The position numbers and the translations under genes are program-made. Below are positions 9,736 to 18,548 of a stretch of 64,000 bases of DNA, one piece after another; position 1 is the first letter of the stretch, and each line of letters begins with the position of its first letter. Below the pieces are notes generated by a model. The model saw only the letters and a list, made by a program, of their open reading frames with translations. It was not told the origin of the DNA and ran no database searches. The stretch comes from Bacteroidia bacterium (GTDB lineage: Bacteria > Bacteroidota > Bacteroidia > B-17B0 > Aurantibacillaceae), in contig JAEUTO010000011.1 of assembly GCA_016787785.1 (NCBI GenBank), positions 186,001 to 250,000 on the forward strand. Reading direction: 5' to 3'.

Positions 9736-10391
9736 AATATATTAATTTATTTATAATTGCCTTACTAGTAAAAAATTTTTTAAAGATGCCCGGTTCTTTG
9801 TCTATTGAAAATCAATTAATAACTAGAAATGACAGCCTCAATAGAATTTGTATTCCCGGCATTTCGATTGGAGCTATTAGTACAACTACATCAGAGCTAG
9901 ATTTAATTCGTATTTACGGCAAAGAAAATGTTAAACATAGTAACATTGAGGTAGGCGAAGAATCCTTTGAAAAAGTAACAGTTTTGTTTTCAAATAAACC
10001 AGATGAATTAAAAATACTTTGGAAAGATACGGTCAATTTTTTAACCCCTTTACGCATATATATAAAAGCAAAAAATACAAATTGGAAAACTAATACTGGC
10101 ATTACTACCGGAACTTCTTTAAAAAAATTAGAACTTATAAATACAAAGCCTTTTATTTTGCAGGGATTTGGCTGGGATTATAGCGGTTTTGTTAGTAATT
10201 GGAATAACGGCACATTGGAAAAAGATGATTCAGAATTAAAAATAAGATTAAGTTATAATAAAAAACAAAAACTTACTAAATTTGAATTAATAGAAATAAT
10301 GGGTGATAAAGAAATACCAAGCTCAAATAAAATTATACAAAAATTGAACCTAAAAGTTGTAGAGCTCATATTCTCTTTTAATAATAAATAA
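9732..10391 (+). CDS. Exported orphan protein, third of the overlapping chain
   Basis: The 219-residue product has a hydrophobic N-terminus (MKYINLFIIALLVKNFLKM) followed by a charged mature region. The segment CIPGISIGAISTTTSELDLIRIYGKENVK reads as beta-alpha and resembles the opening of domains that compare a stored value with a grid point, but no family can be named. Start and stop overlap both neighbours (ATGA with the upstream gene, TAATG with the downstream one). The product looks intact, and base composition is very A/T rich, like the rest of the island. Confidence 0.6.
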   Translation: MKYINLFIIALLVKNFLKMPGSLSIENQLITRNDSLNRICIPGISIGAISTTTSELDLIRIYGKENVKHSNIEVGEESFEKVTVLFSNKPDELKILWKDTVNFLTPLRIYIKAKNTNWKTNTGITTGTSLKKLELINTKPFILQGFGWDYSGFVSNWNNGTLEKDDSELKIRLSYNKKQKLTKFELIEIMGDKEIPSSNKIIQKLNLKVVELIFSFNNK

Positions 10392-10942
10392 TGTTAATGG
10401 TACAGTTAAGCAAATTCATTACAATAATTATAATGCTATTAAATTACTTGCCTTATTTTGGCCAGGATAGTGTAGTTACATGTAAATGCGAGGCAACCTA
10501 TAACCCTATAAATACAAAAGAAGATACAACGAATAGGCAGTTTAATAAGAAATATACCAAAATGAATCTCATCGATTCTGAAAGTCAGTGTAAATTATTC
10601 ATTTTAAAAGACTCCGCAGATTACTTTTATGTTAAAACGTTGCGTGTATTAAATAAAGTAGATAAATTTTGGGTAAAGAAAAGTGCAGCATTTGGTATGA
10701 TACCAACCGGTAATGATGCAGGATACATTGTTTTATATGAGTACCCATATTTTAGGTCTAAAAAAATATTTATTCGAAAATATGGAAACGGAATCAAGCA
10801 GGAAGCACCCGCAAGCACCTTTTCGGTAGATATGATTAATTGCAATGGTAAATGGTTGAAAATTGTACTAACTTTTAAAGGAAAAAAATATACTGGTTGG
10901 ACAAAGTTTTATTGTTCCAATAATTGTACAAATTGCTGTTGA
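10391..10942 (+). CDS. Exported Cys-rich orphan protein, last of the overlapping chain
   Basis: The 183-residue product has a hydrophobic leader (LSKFITIIIMLLNYLPYFGQ) and two possible Met starts, at 10391 and 10397; the first shares one base with the upstream stop. The mature part begins DSVVTCKCEATY and ends with CSNNCTNCC, so cysteines cluster at both ends, suggesting disulfides or metal binding. The middle (KKSAAFGMIPTGNDAGYIVLYEYPYFRSKK) looks like beta strands of a small SH3-like fold. No family is recognised. A candidate promoter for the next gene overlaps its stop codon. Confidence 0.6.
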   Translation: MLMVQLSKFITIIIMLLNYLPYFGQDSVVTCKCEATYNPINTKEDTTNRQFNKKYTKMNLIDSESQCKLFILKDSADYFYVKTLRVLNKVDKFWVKKSAAFGMIPTGNDAGYIVLYEYPYFRSKKIFIRKYGNGIKQEAPASTFSVDMINCNGKWLKIVLTFKGKKYTGWTKFYCSNNCTNCC

Positions 10943-10968
10943 GCTGTAAATGTATTTATGTAACTTAG
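10939..10968 (+). promoter_or_regulatory. Candidate Bacteroidota-type promoter for the gene at 10984
   Basis: A TTG at 10939-10941 is followed after exactly 19 bases by TAACTTAG at 10961-10968, one mismatch from TAnnTTTG. Transcription would begin near 10975, just before the TTG start codon at 10984. Confidence 0.35.
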
Positions 10969-10983
10969 AATAAATCAAATAAA

Positions 10984-11688
10984 TTGACCAAACGCGTCAT
11001 CATACTCATTCTTGTTTTCTCGAAGCAATTAGTTATTTCTCAAACTACCATTTTGCATTGCTTACAACTTAAAGATTCCTTGTTAGGTAAACATATATAC
11101 GGGGAAATATCGCCAACTAAAACTTTCATAGATATAAAAAATGGATACTTTGAGACCTTTAATTTAGAAACAGATAAAAAAGGGAAAGAATCCATACACG
11201 TAATCTTATTTCAAGCTACTATTTTTAATAATGCAGATACAACTATTATACTAGCCACAACTGCTTATAAATCCGATGAACAATGTGATTGGCACGAAAC
11301 CAATTTTTATGAAATTTCTAAAAACAGAGATGGTATTAAAAAAATTAACGCCAAAAGTATTTTGCCTGAAACACCTTGGGAAAACATATTAGTTACAGTA
11401 AAAGCAAAAACGATCATAAAAAAATATTTACCACAAATAAAAAAGCAATACTTAGATTCTACCGCAACATTAAATACTGCCATAAATGAAATTTACAACA
11501 CACATTTGCTTTTGCCCAAAAAAGGGGCCGACATTAAAATGACATTAACGACCTGTGATTACATCCCCAGAAACATAGGAATTATTACCCCTAAAGATTG
11601 GGAAATTATTACGGGTAATTTACAAAGTGTTAAATTAAGGTACAACAAAAATCAAAAAAAATTTACGCTTTTCAACTCGAAAAAATAA
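10984..11688 (+). CDS. Exported orphan protein with TTG start
   Basis: The 234-residue product has a clear signal peptide (TKRVIILILVFSKQLVISQ) that can only be completed from the TTG codon at 10984; no ATG lies upstream in frame. The mature region has the segment ATTAYKSDEQCDWHETNFYEIS and a C-terminal TPKDWEIITGNLQSVKLRYNK that looks like beta structure. No family is recognised. A 41-base gap and a candidate promoter separate it from the overlapping gene chain upstream, so it may be its own transcript. Confidence 0.6.
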   Translation: MTKRVIILILVFSKQLVISQTTILHCLQLKDSLLGKHIYGEISPTKTFIDIKNGYFETFNLETDKKGKESIHVILFQATIFNNADTTIILATTAYKSDEQCDWHETNFYEISKNRDGIKKINAKSILPETPWENILVTVKAKTIIKKYLPQIKKQYLDSTATLNTAINEIYNTHLLLPKKGADIKMTLTTCDYIPRNIGIITPKDWEIITGNLQSVKLRYNKNQKKFTLFNSKK

Positions 11689-11858
11689 TCGTTCTAAATT
11701 TCTCTATTAGATTAATAGTGGAACTTTATTTTTTAAGCAACTCATTCACTTGCCAAAAATACCAAGTTTTCATAAGACTGAATTATCGATAATTTAATCA
11801 CCTGTTAGTAATTCGCTATCACCTATTTGTTTTAGGGATTATTTAGACGCTAAAAAAA

Positions 11859-11866
11859 TACATTTG
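11859..11866 (+). promoter_or_regulatory. Candidate -7 promoter element (TAnnTTTG)
   Basis: TACATTTG is a perfect match to the Bacteroidota -7 consensus and ends 16 bases before the ATG of the repeat protein at 11883. A TTTG lies at 11826-11829, but the 29-base spacer is too long to be convincing, so only the -7 half is supported. Confidence 0.35.
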
Positions 11867-11882
11867 GTTAAAATTTAGTATT

Positions 11883-14864
11883 ATGAAAATAAAAATTACA
11901 AAAAAGAAATTTCTTACACTAATAGTGTGTTTGATGTTCAGCGTTCAATTCATTAACGCACAAGCGCTTACTTTTGATTGGGCCAAACAAATAGCCGGCA
12001 GTGTAGACGAAATAGGTAGATCTGTTGCTGTTGATGCTTCCGGCAACGTATATTCAACTGGTACTTTTCAAGGCACGGTTGATTTTGATCCAGGAGCCGG
12101 AACATTTAACTTAACATCAGCCGGAGCAAAAGACATTTTTATTTTAAAGCTGGATGCGCTGGGCAATTTTGTTTGGGCAAAGAGGATTGGTTCAACAAGT
12201 AACGAAAACGCCTATTCCCTTTCGTTAGACGCTTCAGCAAACATTCACATAACGGGAGATTATACGCTTCCTGTTGATTTTGATCCAAACGTTGGCGTTG
12301 CTACCCTTAATTACATTGGTCAGTCTGACGTTTTTGTTTTAAAACTAGACGCCTCTGGTAATTACATATGGGCCAAAGGATTCGGAGGGACTAATTTTGA
12401 TTTTGCTTACACTGTATGCGTTGATGGTGCAGGAAACGTGTATACAACTGGTAGCTTTCAGTTGACTGTTGATTTTGATCCGGGCGCCGGAACTTCTAAT
12501 ATTGCTTCTTCCGGCTCATCGGATATTTTCATTTCCAAATTAGACGCCTCCGGAAATTTTGTTTGGGCAAAAAAATTAGGTGGCTCATCTGCTGATATCG
12601 GCCGTGCAATAAAAGTAGATGGTAGTGGCAATGTATACACTACCGGCGAGTTTCAAGGGGTGGCAGATTTTGACCCCAATGCAGGCGTTGCAAATTTAAC
12701 TTCTTCGGGAGCGAGTGATATTTTCATCTCTAAATTAGACGTATCAGGAAATTTTGTTTGGGCCAAACAAATGGCGGGCGGAACATTAAATGATGTTGGT
12801 AATTCTATTTGGCTTAACTCAACAGGTTCAGAAATTTTCACAACGGGTTATTTTCAAAACACTGTTGATTTCGACCCAGGCGCAGGAATCTCTAATTTAA
12901 CATCATTTGGAGTTGAGGATGTATTTATTTCAAAATTGGATGCGTCTGGAAATTTTCTTCTGGCTAAACAATTAGGAGGTACAGGAAGTGACATAGGAAC
13001 ACAAATTATCCATGATCCTTCGGGAAATATATATTGCATTGGGTACTTTGCAGGAACTGGAGACTTTGATCCAGGCGTATCATCGTTTAATCTGAGCTCA
13101 AGTGGTAATAATGACATTTTTATTTCAAAATTAAATTCTACTGGAAATTACTCTTGGGCTGGAAAATTTGGAGGGCCAAACGACGAGTTAGGTTACTCCG
13201 TAACTGCCGATGCATCCGGGAATATATACTCTACTGGCAGCTTTCAGTCTACCGCAGATTTCGATCCTGGTGCAGGCGTAATTAACTTAAGTTTTAACGG
13301 AGGATACAATATTTATGTCAATAAACTTGGTCCGTGTATTGCTCCTGCAAGTCCAACAAATATAACACCAAGTGCCAGTCTAAGTATTTGCGCCAATAAA
13401 TCCACTACCCTATCTGCTTCCAGCAGTGGCGCAGTTAGTTGGTTCTCAAATGCAACAGGTGGTGCCAGTATTGGCACAGGAACGAATTACGTTACGCCCA
13501 TTTTAAGCACCGGAACTTATACGTATTATGCCGAAGCATTAACTTGTGTAACAAGCGTTACTAGAACAGCAGTTACTGTTACGGTCAATCCAAATCCTAC
13601 AATAACTGTAAACAGCGGCACTATATGCTCAGGAAAAATATTTACGATGACTCCAAGCGGTGGCATTTCCTATACTTATAGTAGCGGTTCAAATACCGTA
13701 TCACCATTAGCAAATAATTCATTTACAGTTAGCGGCTCTAATACGTTTGGTTGCGTAAATACTGCTATAAGCAATGTTGTAGTTAATGCAACCCCAACCA
13801 TTTCAGTAAACAACGGCACTATTTGTTCTGGCCAAATATTTACAATGGTACCAAGTGGAGGCGTTTCATATACGTATAGCAGCGGTTCAAATACCGTTTC
13901 AGCTTTAACCAATAGCACATACACAGTAATCGGAATCAGTTCGCAGGGCTGTACAAATACCGCTGTAAGCAACTTAGTAGTAAACACAACACCAACGTTA
14001 ACAGTTAATGGTGGTGCAGTTTGTCCCGGAGGCTCTTTTACCTTTACACCTAGCGGCGCCAGCACTTACACATTTTCAAGTGGCTCAGCTGTAGTTACGC
14101 CAACATCTACAACAAATTATACTATAACAGGAACTTCTGCACAAGGGTGTAACGCTTCGCAGGTTGTTGCAACCGTTGTTTATACAAATAATTTGGTAAT
14201 TACTATTAGCTCATCAAATACGGTTTGCAACGGACAAGCCACTACATTAACCGGCAACGGGGCAAGCACCTATTCATGGAGCACCGGAGCAACCACTCCC
14301 ACAATAAGTGTAACGCCCACTTCAAACACTACATATTCGGTAATTGGTGCAAGCGGAAGTTGCTCAAATACGGCCGTAAAATCAATTACAGTAAATCCAA
14401 ACCCAACTGTAACTGCCGTTTCAAGTACAAGTTTAATTTGTGTTGGGCAAACAGCAACCTTAACTGCAAGCGGTGCAAATAGTTATGTTTGGAGCCCATC
14501 TGGCAGCGGTGTAACAGTTGTTATTTCACCAACAGTTACATCTACATATACAGTTACTGGTGCAGATGGAAATGGTTGTTCAAATACAGCAATAATTACA
14601 CAGTCAGTTTCCCTTTGCACGAATATTTCAGGAAAAACAGAAAATAACATTGGCTCTATAACTGTTTATCCAAATCCTAATAATGGCGAATTTACAATAG
14701 CTACCATTAAAGGTGTTTATTTTTTAATAAATACATTAGGTCAAACTGTAAAAACTGTTGAAATTAAAAATGATAGTGAGTGGATTGAAGTTAACGATCT
14801 ATCGCAGGGTATTTATTACATTATTGGTAAATCAGCAAAAACAAAAATTATAATAACAAAATAA
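11883..14864 (+). CDS. T9SS cargo protein with SBBP propeller repeats and Ig-like repeats
   Basis: The 993-residue protein has a signal peptide (ending FINAQA), then seven SBBP-like units, each with a VDFDPGAG motif, a DIFISKLDASGNFVWAK block and SGNVYxTG. From about residue 480 there are six Ig/PKD-like units with a recurring ICSG...TPSGG...Y.YSSGS.TV pattern. The last 75 residues are a T9SS type A sorting domain (VYPNPNNGEF, NTLGQTVKT, LSQGIYYI, ending KTKIIITK). Such proteins cross the outer membrane through the PorU/SprA machinery and are attached or released at the surface; adhesion is a reasonable guess. It is the first of three adjacent T9SS cargo genes and shares the SBBP arrangement with the gene at 16847. 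Repeat units are similar enough at DNA level to allow copy-number change. Confidence 0.9.
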   Translation: MKIKITKKKFLTLIVCLMFSVQFINAQALTFDWAKQIAGSVDEIGRSVAVDASGNVYSTGTFQGTVDFDPGAGTFNLTSAGAKDIFILKLDALGNFVWAKRIGSTSNENAYSLSLDASANIHITGDYTLPVDFDPNVGVATLNYIGQSDVFVLKLDASGNYIWAKGFGGTNFDFAYTVCVDGAGNVYTTGSFQLTVDFDPGAGTSNIASSGSSDIFISKLDASGNFVWAKKLGGSSADIGRAIKVDGSGNVYTTGEFQGVADFDPNAGVANLTSSGASDIFISKLDVSGNFVWAKQMAGGTLNDVGNSIWLNSTGSEIFTTGYFQNTVDFDPGAGISNLTSFGVEDVFISKLDASGNFLLAKQLGGTGSDIGTQIIHDPSGNIYCIGYFAGTGDFDPGVSSFNLSSSGNNDIFISKLNSTGNYSWAGKFGGPNDELGYSVTADASGNIYSTGSFQSTADFDPGAGVINLSFNGGYNIYVNKLGPCIAPASPTNITPSASLSICANKSTTLSASSSGAVSWFSNATGGASIGTGTNYVTPILSTGTYTYYAEALTCVTSVTRTAVTVTVNPNPTITVNSGTICSGKIFTMTPSGGISYTYSSGSNTVSPLANNSFTVSGSNTFGCVNTAISNVVVNATPTISVNNGTICSGQIFTMVPSGGVSYTYSSGSNTVSALTNSTYTVIGISSQGCTNTAVSNLVVNTTPTLTVNGGAVCPGGSFTFTPSGASTYTFSSGSAVVTPTSTTNYTITGTSAQGCNASQVVATVVYTNNLVITISSSNTVCNGQATTLTGNGASTYSWSTGATTPTISVTPTSNTTYSVIGASGSCSNTAVKSITVNPNPTVTAVSSTSLICVGQTATLTASGANSYVWSPSGSGVTVVISPTVTSTYTVTGADGNGCSNTAIITQSVSLCTNISGKTENNIGSITVYPNPNNGEFTIATIKGVYFLINTLGQTVKTVEIKNDSEWIEVNDLSQGIYYIIGKSAKTKIIITK

Positions 14865-14870
14865 CAACAT

Positions 14871-14940
14871 TGAATCACGCAATTGAAAGATTTAGATTTG
14901 TGATTCATAAACGATAAGGGGGTTTACGGCTTCGCTTATC
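14871..14940. repeat. Two inverted repeats between T9SS cargo genes
   Basis: TGAATCAC (14871-14878) pairs with GTGATTCA (14900-14907), and GATAAG (14913-14918) pairs with CTTATC (14935-14940). Neither has a following T tract, so they are not standard terminators; an RNA processing or regulatory role is possible but unproven. Confidence 0.4.
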
Positions 14941-14979
14941 AAATTTAAAAAAATAGTAAACCCAAATAAAAATAAGAAA

Positions 14980-16704
14980 ATGAAGCTAATTAAAGAGTAT
15001 AATAAAAATATCACAAAGTTTACAATTATTGGATTATTAACTTTTACTAGTCTTGTAAAAGCCCAGCCAGGAAGCCTCGATTTATCTTTTAACGGCAATG
15101 GTAAATTTATTTCTGGTTCTATTGGAAATTCTGAGTCAGTTGCATTACAAAGCAATGGTAAAATTATACTTGGCGGTAGTCTGTTTTCATCTAGCTGGGC
15201 ATTTGGGGTTAAAAGATGCAATACAAACGGAACAATTGATAATACATTTGGCATCAATGGTTCAACTGTGATTGATATTAATCCAAATTTAGATTTTGGT
15301 AGAGCTATTGCAATACAAACAGACGATAAAATTGTTATAGCAGGCCAATCTGATAATGGCTCTAATGATGATGTTACGGTTGTAAGGTTAAATAGTAATG
15401 GTACTATTGATAATACATTTGGTACTAATGGTATTGTTACTACTACTATTTCTTCATTTAGCGAAAAAGCGAGCGCAATTGCAATACAGCCTGATGGTAA
15501 AATTGTAGTTGGAGGTTCTGCTAATACAGGCACGAGTTCGGATTTTATAATAATACGTTATAATACTAATGGTACATTAGACAATACGTTTGGGGTAAAT
15601 GGAATAGTATTAACAGATATTGGTTTAGCATCTGACGATCAGATAAAAACTATTGATTTACAAAGCGATGGTAAGATTGTTGCTGGGGGCATATATAATG
15701 CTAGTGGTTATGATTTTTGTTTGGTAAGATATAACACTAATGGTACTATTGATAATACATTTGGCAACGCAGGCAAGGTAATTACAGCTATTACTTCTGG
15801 TGTAGATGAAATTGAATCTATTGACGTTCAAAGTGACGGTAAAATTGTTGTTGTTGGTAATTCCAATATTACTGCAAATACTGACTTTGTTTTAGTACGA
15901 TATAACACTACGGGCAGTTTAGATAATACCTTTGGTAATTTAGGTATTGTTACAACAACTGTGGGGTTAGGAGGCGACTATGCCTCTTCTGTAAAAATTC
16001 AAACAAACGGAAAAATAGTGGTAATGGGTTATATTCAAGTAGGTGCTGATAATGATGCTGCTATAGTTAGATACAATAGTAATGGAACTTTAGATAACAC
16101 ATTTGGACTTGGAGGAAAAGTAATTAGCCCAATTGGCAGTACCTATGATTTTGTTTTAGATGGCATTTTGGATAACAACGGAAAAATCATTTTAAGTGGT
16201 AATTTTGATAATAGTATGGGTGCTGCCAGATTTATAGGGGAATGCAATTTAAACACCTCTGTCGCTGTAAGCGGATTAAATCTAACGTCAAATCAAATTG
16301 GCACTTATCAATGGCTTAATTGTGCTAATGCTATGGCGCAAATTTTAAACGAAACCAATCAAACATATACTGCAACCACAAATGGAAGCTATGCCGTACA
16401 AATTACTAATAACGGATGTATAGATACAAGTGTATGTATAAATATTGTCAATGTAGGCATTAATGAACGTACAAGGGATATTGATTTTGGATTATTTCCA
16501 AATCCAAGCAATGGTATTTTTAATTTAATTTTACCAAATCCTTCACGAATCATACTTATAAATATGCTCGGACAACAAATACAAAACCAAATGTATGGGG
16601 AGGGGCTTCATCAATTTGATTTATTAAATCAGGCCAGTGGCGTTTACTTTATTAAAGTTATTTCTGAAAATAAACAACAAAGCATTAAATTAATTAAGGA
16701 ATAG
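14980..16704 (+). CDS. T9SS cargo protein with delta-60 repeats
   Basis: The 574-residue protein has a long signal region (hydrophobic core IIGLLTFTSLVKAQ) and then about seven delta-60 (DUF5122-type) repeats. Each carries a signature like NTNGTIDNTFGxxG followed by DGKIVVxG and RYN. After these comes a short Ig-like segment (TYQWLNCANAMA, VQITNNGCIDTS) and a T9SS type A sorting domain (LFPNPSNGIFNL, LINMLGQQIQN, ASGVYFIKV, ending IKLIKE). Delta-60 repeats form a beta-propeller-like structure of unknown ligand. It is the middle gene of a three-gene T9SS cargo block and ends at a hairpin terminator. The assignment of domains is strong; the biological role is open. Confidence 0.9.
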   Translation: MKLIKEYNKNITKFTIIGLLTFTSLVKAQPGSLDLSFNGNGKFISGSIGNSESVALQSNGKIILGGSLFSSSWAFGVKRCNTNGTIDNTFGINGSTVIDINPNLDFGRAIAIQTDDKIVIAGQSDNGSNDDVTVVRLNSNGTIDNTFGTNGIVTTTISSFSEKASAIAIQPDGKIVVGGSANTGTSSDFIIIRYNTNGTLDNTFGVNGIVLTDIGLASDDQIKTIDLQSDGKIVAGGIYNASGYDFCLVRYNTNGTIDNTFGNAGKVITAITSGVDEIESIDVQSDGKIVVVGNSNITANTDFVLVRYNTTGSLDNTFGNLGIVTTTVGLGGDYASSVKIQTNGKIVVMGYIQVGADNDAAIVRYNSNGTLDNTFGLGGKVISPIGSTYDFVLDGILDNNGKIILSGNFDNSMGAARFIGECNLNTSVAVSGLNLTSNQIGTYQWLNCANAMAQILNETNQTYTATTNGSYAVQITNNGCIDTSVCINIVNVGINERTRDIDFGLFPNPSNGIFNLILPNPSRIILINMLGQQIQNQMYGEGLHQFDLLNQASGVYFIKVISENKQQSIKLIKE

Positions 16705-16719
16705 CGCAAAGACCATACT

Positions 16720-16753
16720 AAAAAATCCTGCTAAGAAATTAGCGGGTTTTTTT
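16720..16753 (+). terminator. Rho-independent terminator after the delta-60 gene
   Basis: CCTGCTAA pairs with TTAGCGGG (one T-G pair) around a GAAA loop and runs into seven T residues, 15-48 bases after the stop codon. Confidence 0.88.
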
Positions 16754-16846
16754 GACTCTTCAACACTTATTAGTTTATAAATATCAGTTATTGGTTTTAC
16801 CTTACCCAGAACAGTGAAAAGAATAACTTCGTTTAAAATAAATAAA

Positions 16847-18538
16847 ATGCAAATAAATAAATTTTTTCTTTCGGTAGTTGTTTTTTTTGTTGTCGCAAAC
16901 AAATCCTTAAACGCTCAATTGTCCTTTCAGTGGGCCAAAAGCAACCAGGGTCCTTTGGCAGATGAAGCAACATCTGTTGCCCTGGACGCATTGGGTAATG
17001 TATATTATGCGGGTAACTTTGAAGGTGTTTTTGATCTGGATCCGGGCGCAGGTACTTCAACAGTTTCTTCGGCCGGATCAAAAGATAATTTTATTATTAA
17101 ATTGGATCCTGCTGGTGCTTTTATCTGGGGAAAAGTTTTTTCGGGCGCAAACGATTCTTATATAACAGATTTAGCCACTGATGCTTCAAATAATATAATT
17201 GTTGTAGGTAACCTATTAGGGTCGGCTGATTTTGACCCGTCGCCTTCTACTTTTGTTTTAACCGCACCGGGCTCTTCAAATGCAGGTTTCGTTACCAAAT
17301 TAGATATGAATGGAAATTATGTTTGGGCTAAGATATTTTCCAGTACAACAAACGCAAGTGCAAGTTCTGTTGAAGTTGACGCGGCGTCTAATGTTTATAT
17401 CGGTGGCAATTTTTTCGGAACCATCGATCTTGATCCCGGAACCCCTATTATAAATGTTACAACCAACATAAGTAGTTCTAATGGATTTATTTGCCGGCTT
17501 AATTCTTCTGGTGTATACTTAAATCACTATACGCTTGGGATTGCAAATTATAGTGAAAGTGTTCGAGATCTAAAATTAGATAATACAACTAATTCACTTT
17601 TCACAACCTCCTTTGTTGAAGGCCAAATATCCGGTACGGGCATCTATGCTGGTGGAATTGATGTGTATTTCGAAAAACTCAACCCAAACTTAACAGCTGT
17701 TTGGAATAAACAGTTTGGGGGAAGCGGTGGAGACTACCCTACAACTATCGATATTGATGCCAGCGGAAATGTATACCTAGCGGGTGTTTTTAATGGAAAT
17801 TGTGATTTTGATCCGGGCACAACCTCATCGTTTACCCTTGCTTCGTTTAATGCAGTTTACAACGACATATTTGTTTCTAAATATAATGCTACAGGAAATT
17901 TTGTTTGGGCAAAACAAATAGGTTCAAATTCTTTACATGATTACTGTAACGGTATGGTGGTCAATACTACCGGTGTTTATATAACTGGTGCTTTTCAAGG
18001 ATCATGTGATTTTGATCCGGCTGTAACAGTAAACAATCTAACATCTTCCGGAGGCCAGGATATGTATATCGCGGCACTAGATCTAAATGGAAATTATAAT
18101 TTTGCCCATAAGTACGGAAGTTCTGGTACTGAAACAGGTATCTCAATTGCCTCAGACGGAGTTAATATTTATACGGCTGGTTATTTTAGCAATACAATTG
18201 ATTTTGATTTTACAACAGGCGTAAATACACACGTTTCTTTAGGTGGCACCGATCCGATCATTCATAAAATGAATTTGTCAAGTGTATCCGTAAAAGAAAA
18301 TAATACAAATAACTTGCGTTTTTATCCTAATCCGGCAAACGAAGAGTTGCACTTTGAGAATTATAATGGCAATAAAGTTATTTTAAATATTTATGACCTA
18401 AACAGAAAGTTAATTTACACTTTCACTTCATCCGAAAAAAACTTTACTATCAGTTTAAACAAATTCGAAAAAGGGCTTTACATTCTTAAGCAGGAGACGA
18501 ATGGCGCAATTACAACAAGTAAACTTTTAATCAATTAA
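16847..18538 (+). CDS. T9SS cargo protein with SBBP-type repeats
   Basis: The 563-residue product has a signal peptide (MQINKFFLSVVVFFVVANKS, cleavage near LNAQ). I start it at the ATG at 16847; an in-frame GTG at 16814 would add 11 residues before a complete signal peptide. The body is made of SBBP-like units with DLDPGAG or DFDPG motifs, DNFIIKLDPAGAFIWGK and SGNVYLAG, closely related to those at 11883. It ends with a type A sorting domain (RFYPNPANEELHF, NIYDLNRKLIY, FEKGLYILKQ, TSKLLIN). The small gene at 18549 follows after 10 bases and is probably co-transcribed. Role: secreted or surface propeller-like protein, inferred. Confidence 0.9.
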   Translation: MQINKFFLSVVVFFVVANKSLNAQLSFQWAKSNQGPLADEATSVALDALGNVYYAGNFEGVFDLDPGAGTSTVSSAGSKDNFIIKLDPAGAFIWGKVFSGANDSYITDLATDASNNIIVVGNLLGSADFDPSPSTFVLTAPGSSNAGFVTKLDMNGNYVWAKIFSSTTNASASSVEVDAASNVYIGGNFFGTIDLDPGTPIINVTTNISSSNGFICRLNSSGVYLNHYTLGIANYSESVRDLKLDNTTNSLFTTSFVEGQISGTGIYAGGIDVYFEKLNPNLTAVWNKQFGGSGGDYPTTIDIDASGNVYLAGVFNGNCDFDPGTTSSFTLASFNAVYNDIFVSKYNATGNFVWAKQIGSNSLHDYCNGMVVNTTGVYITGAFQGSCDFDPAVTVNNLTSSGGQDMYIAALDLNGNYNFAHKYGSSGTETGISIASDGVNIYTAGYFSNTIDFDFTTGVNTHVSLGGTDPIIHKMNLSSVSVKENNTNNLRFYPNPANEELHFENYNGNKVILNIYDLNRKLIYTFTSSEKNFTISLNKFEKGLYILKQETNGAITTSKLLIN

Positions 18539-18548
18539 ATACTTAAAA

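Noticed and set aside
13676-14065. Antisense open frame within the Ig-like repeats
   Set aside because: It follows from repeated codons of the sense gene and has no features of its own.
14892-15533. Long open frame on the minus strand opposite the delta-60 gene
   Set aside because: It is a shadow of the low-complexity repeat coding on the plus strand, has no export signal or family pattern and starts within the sense gene.
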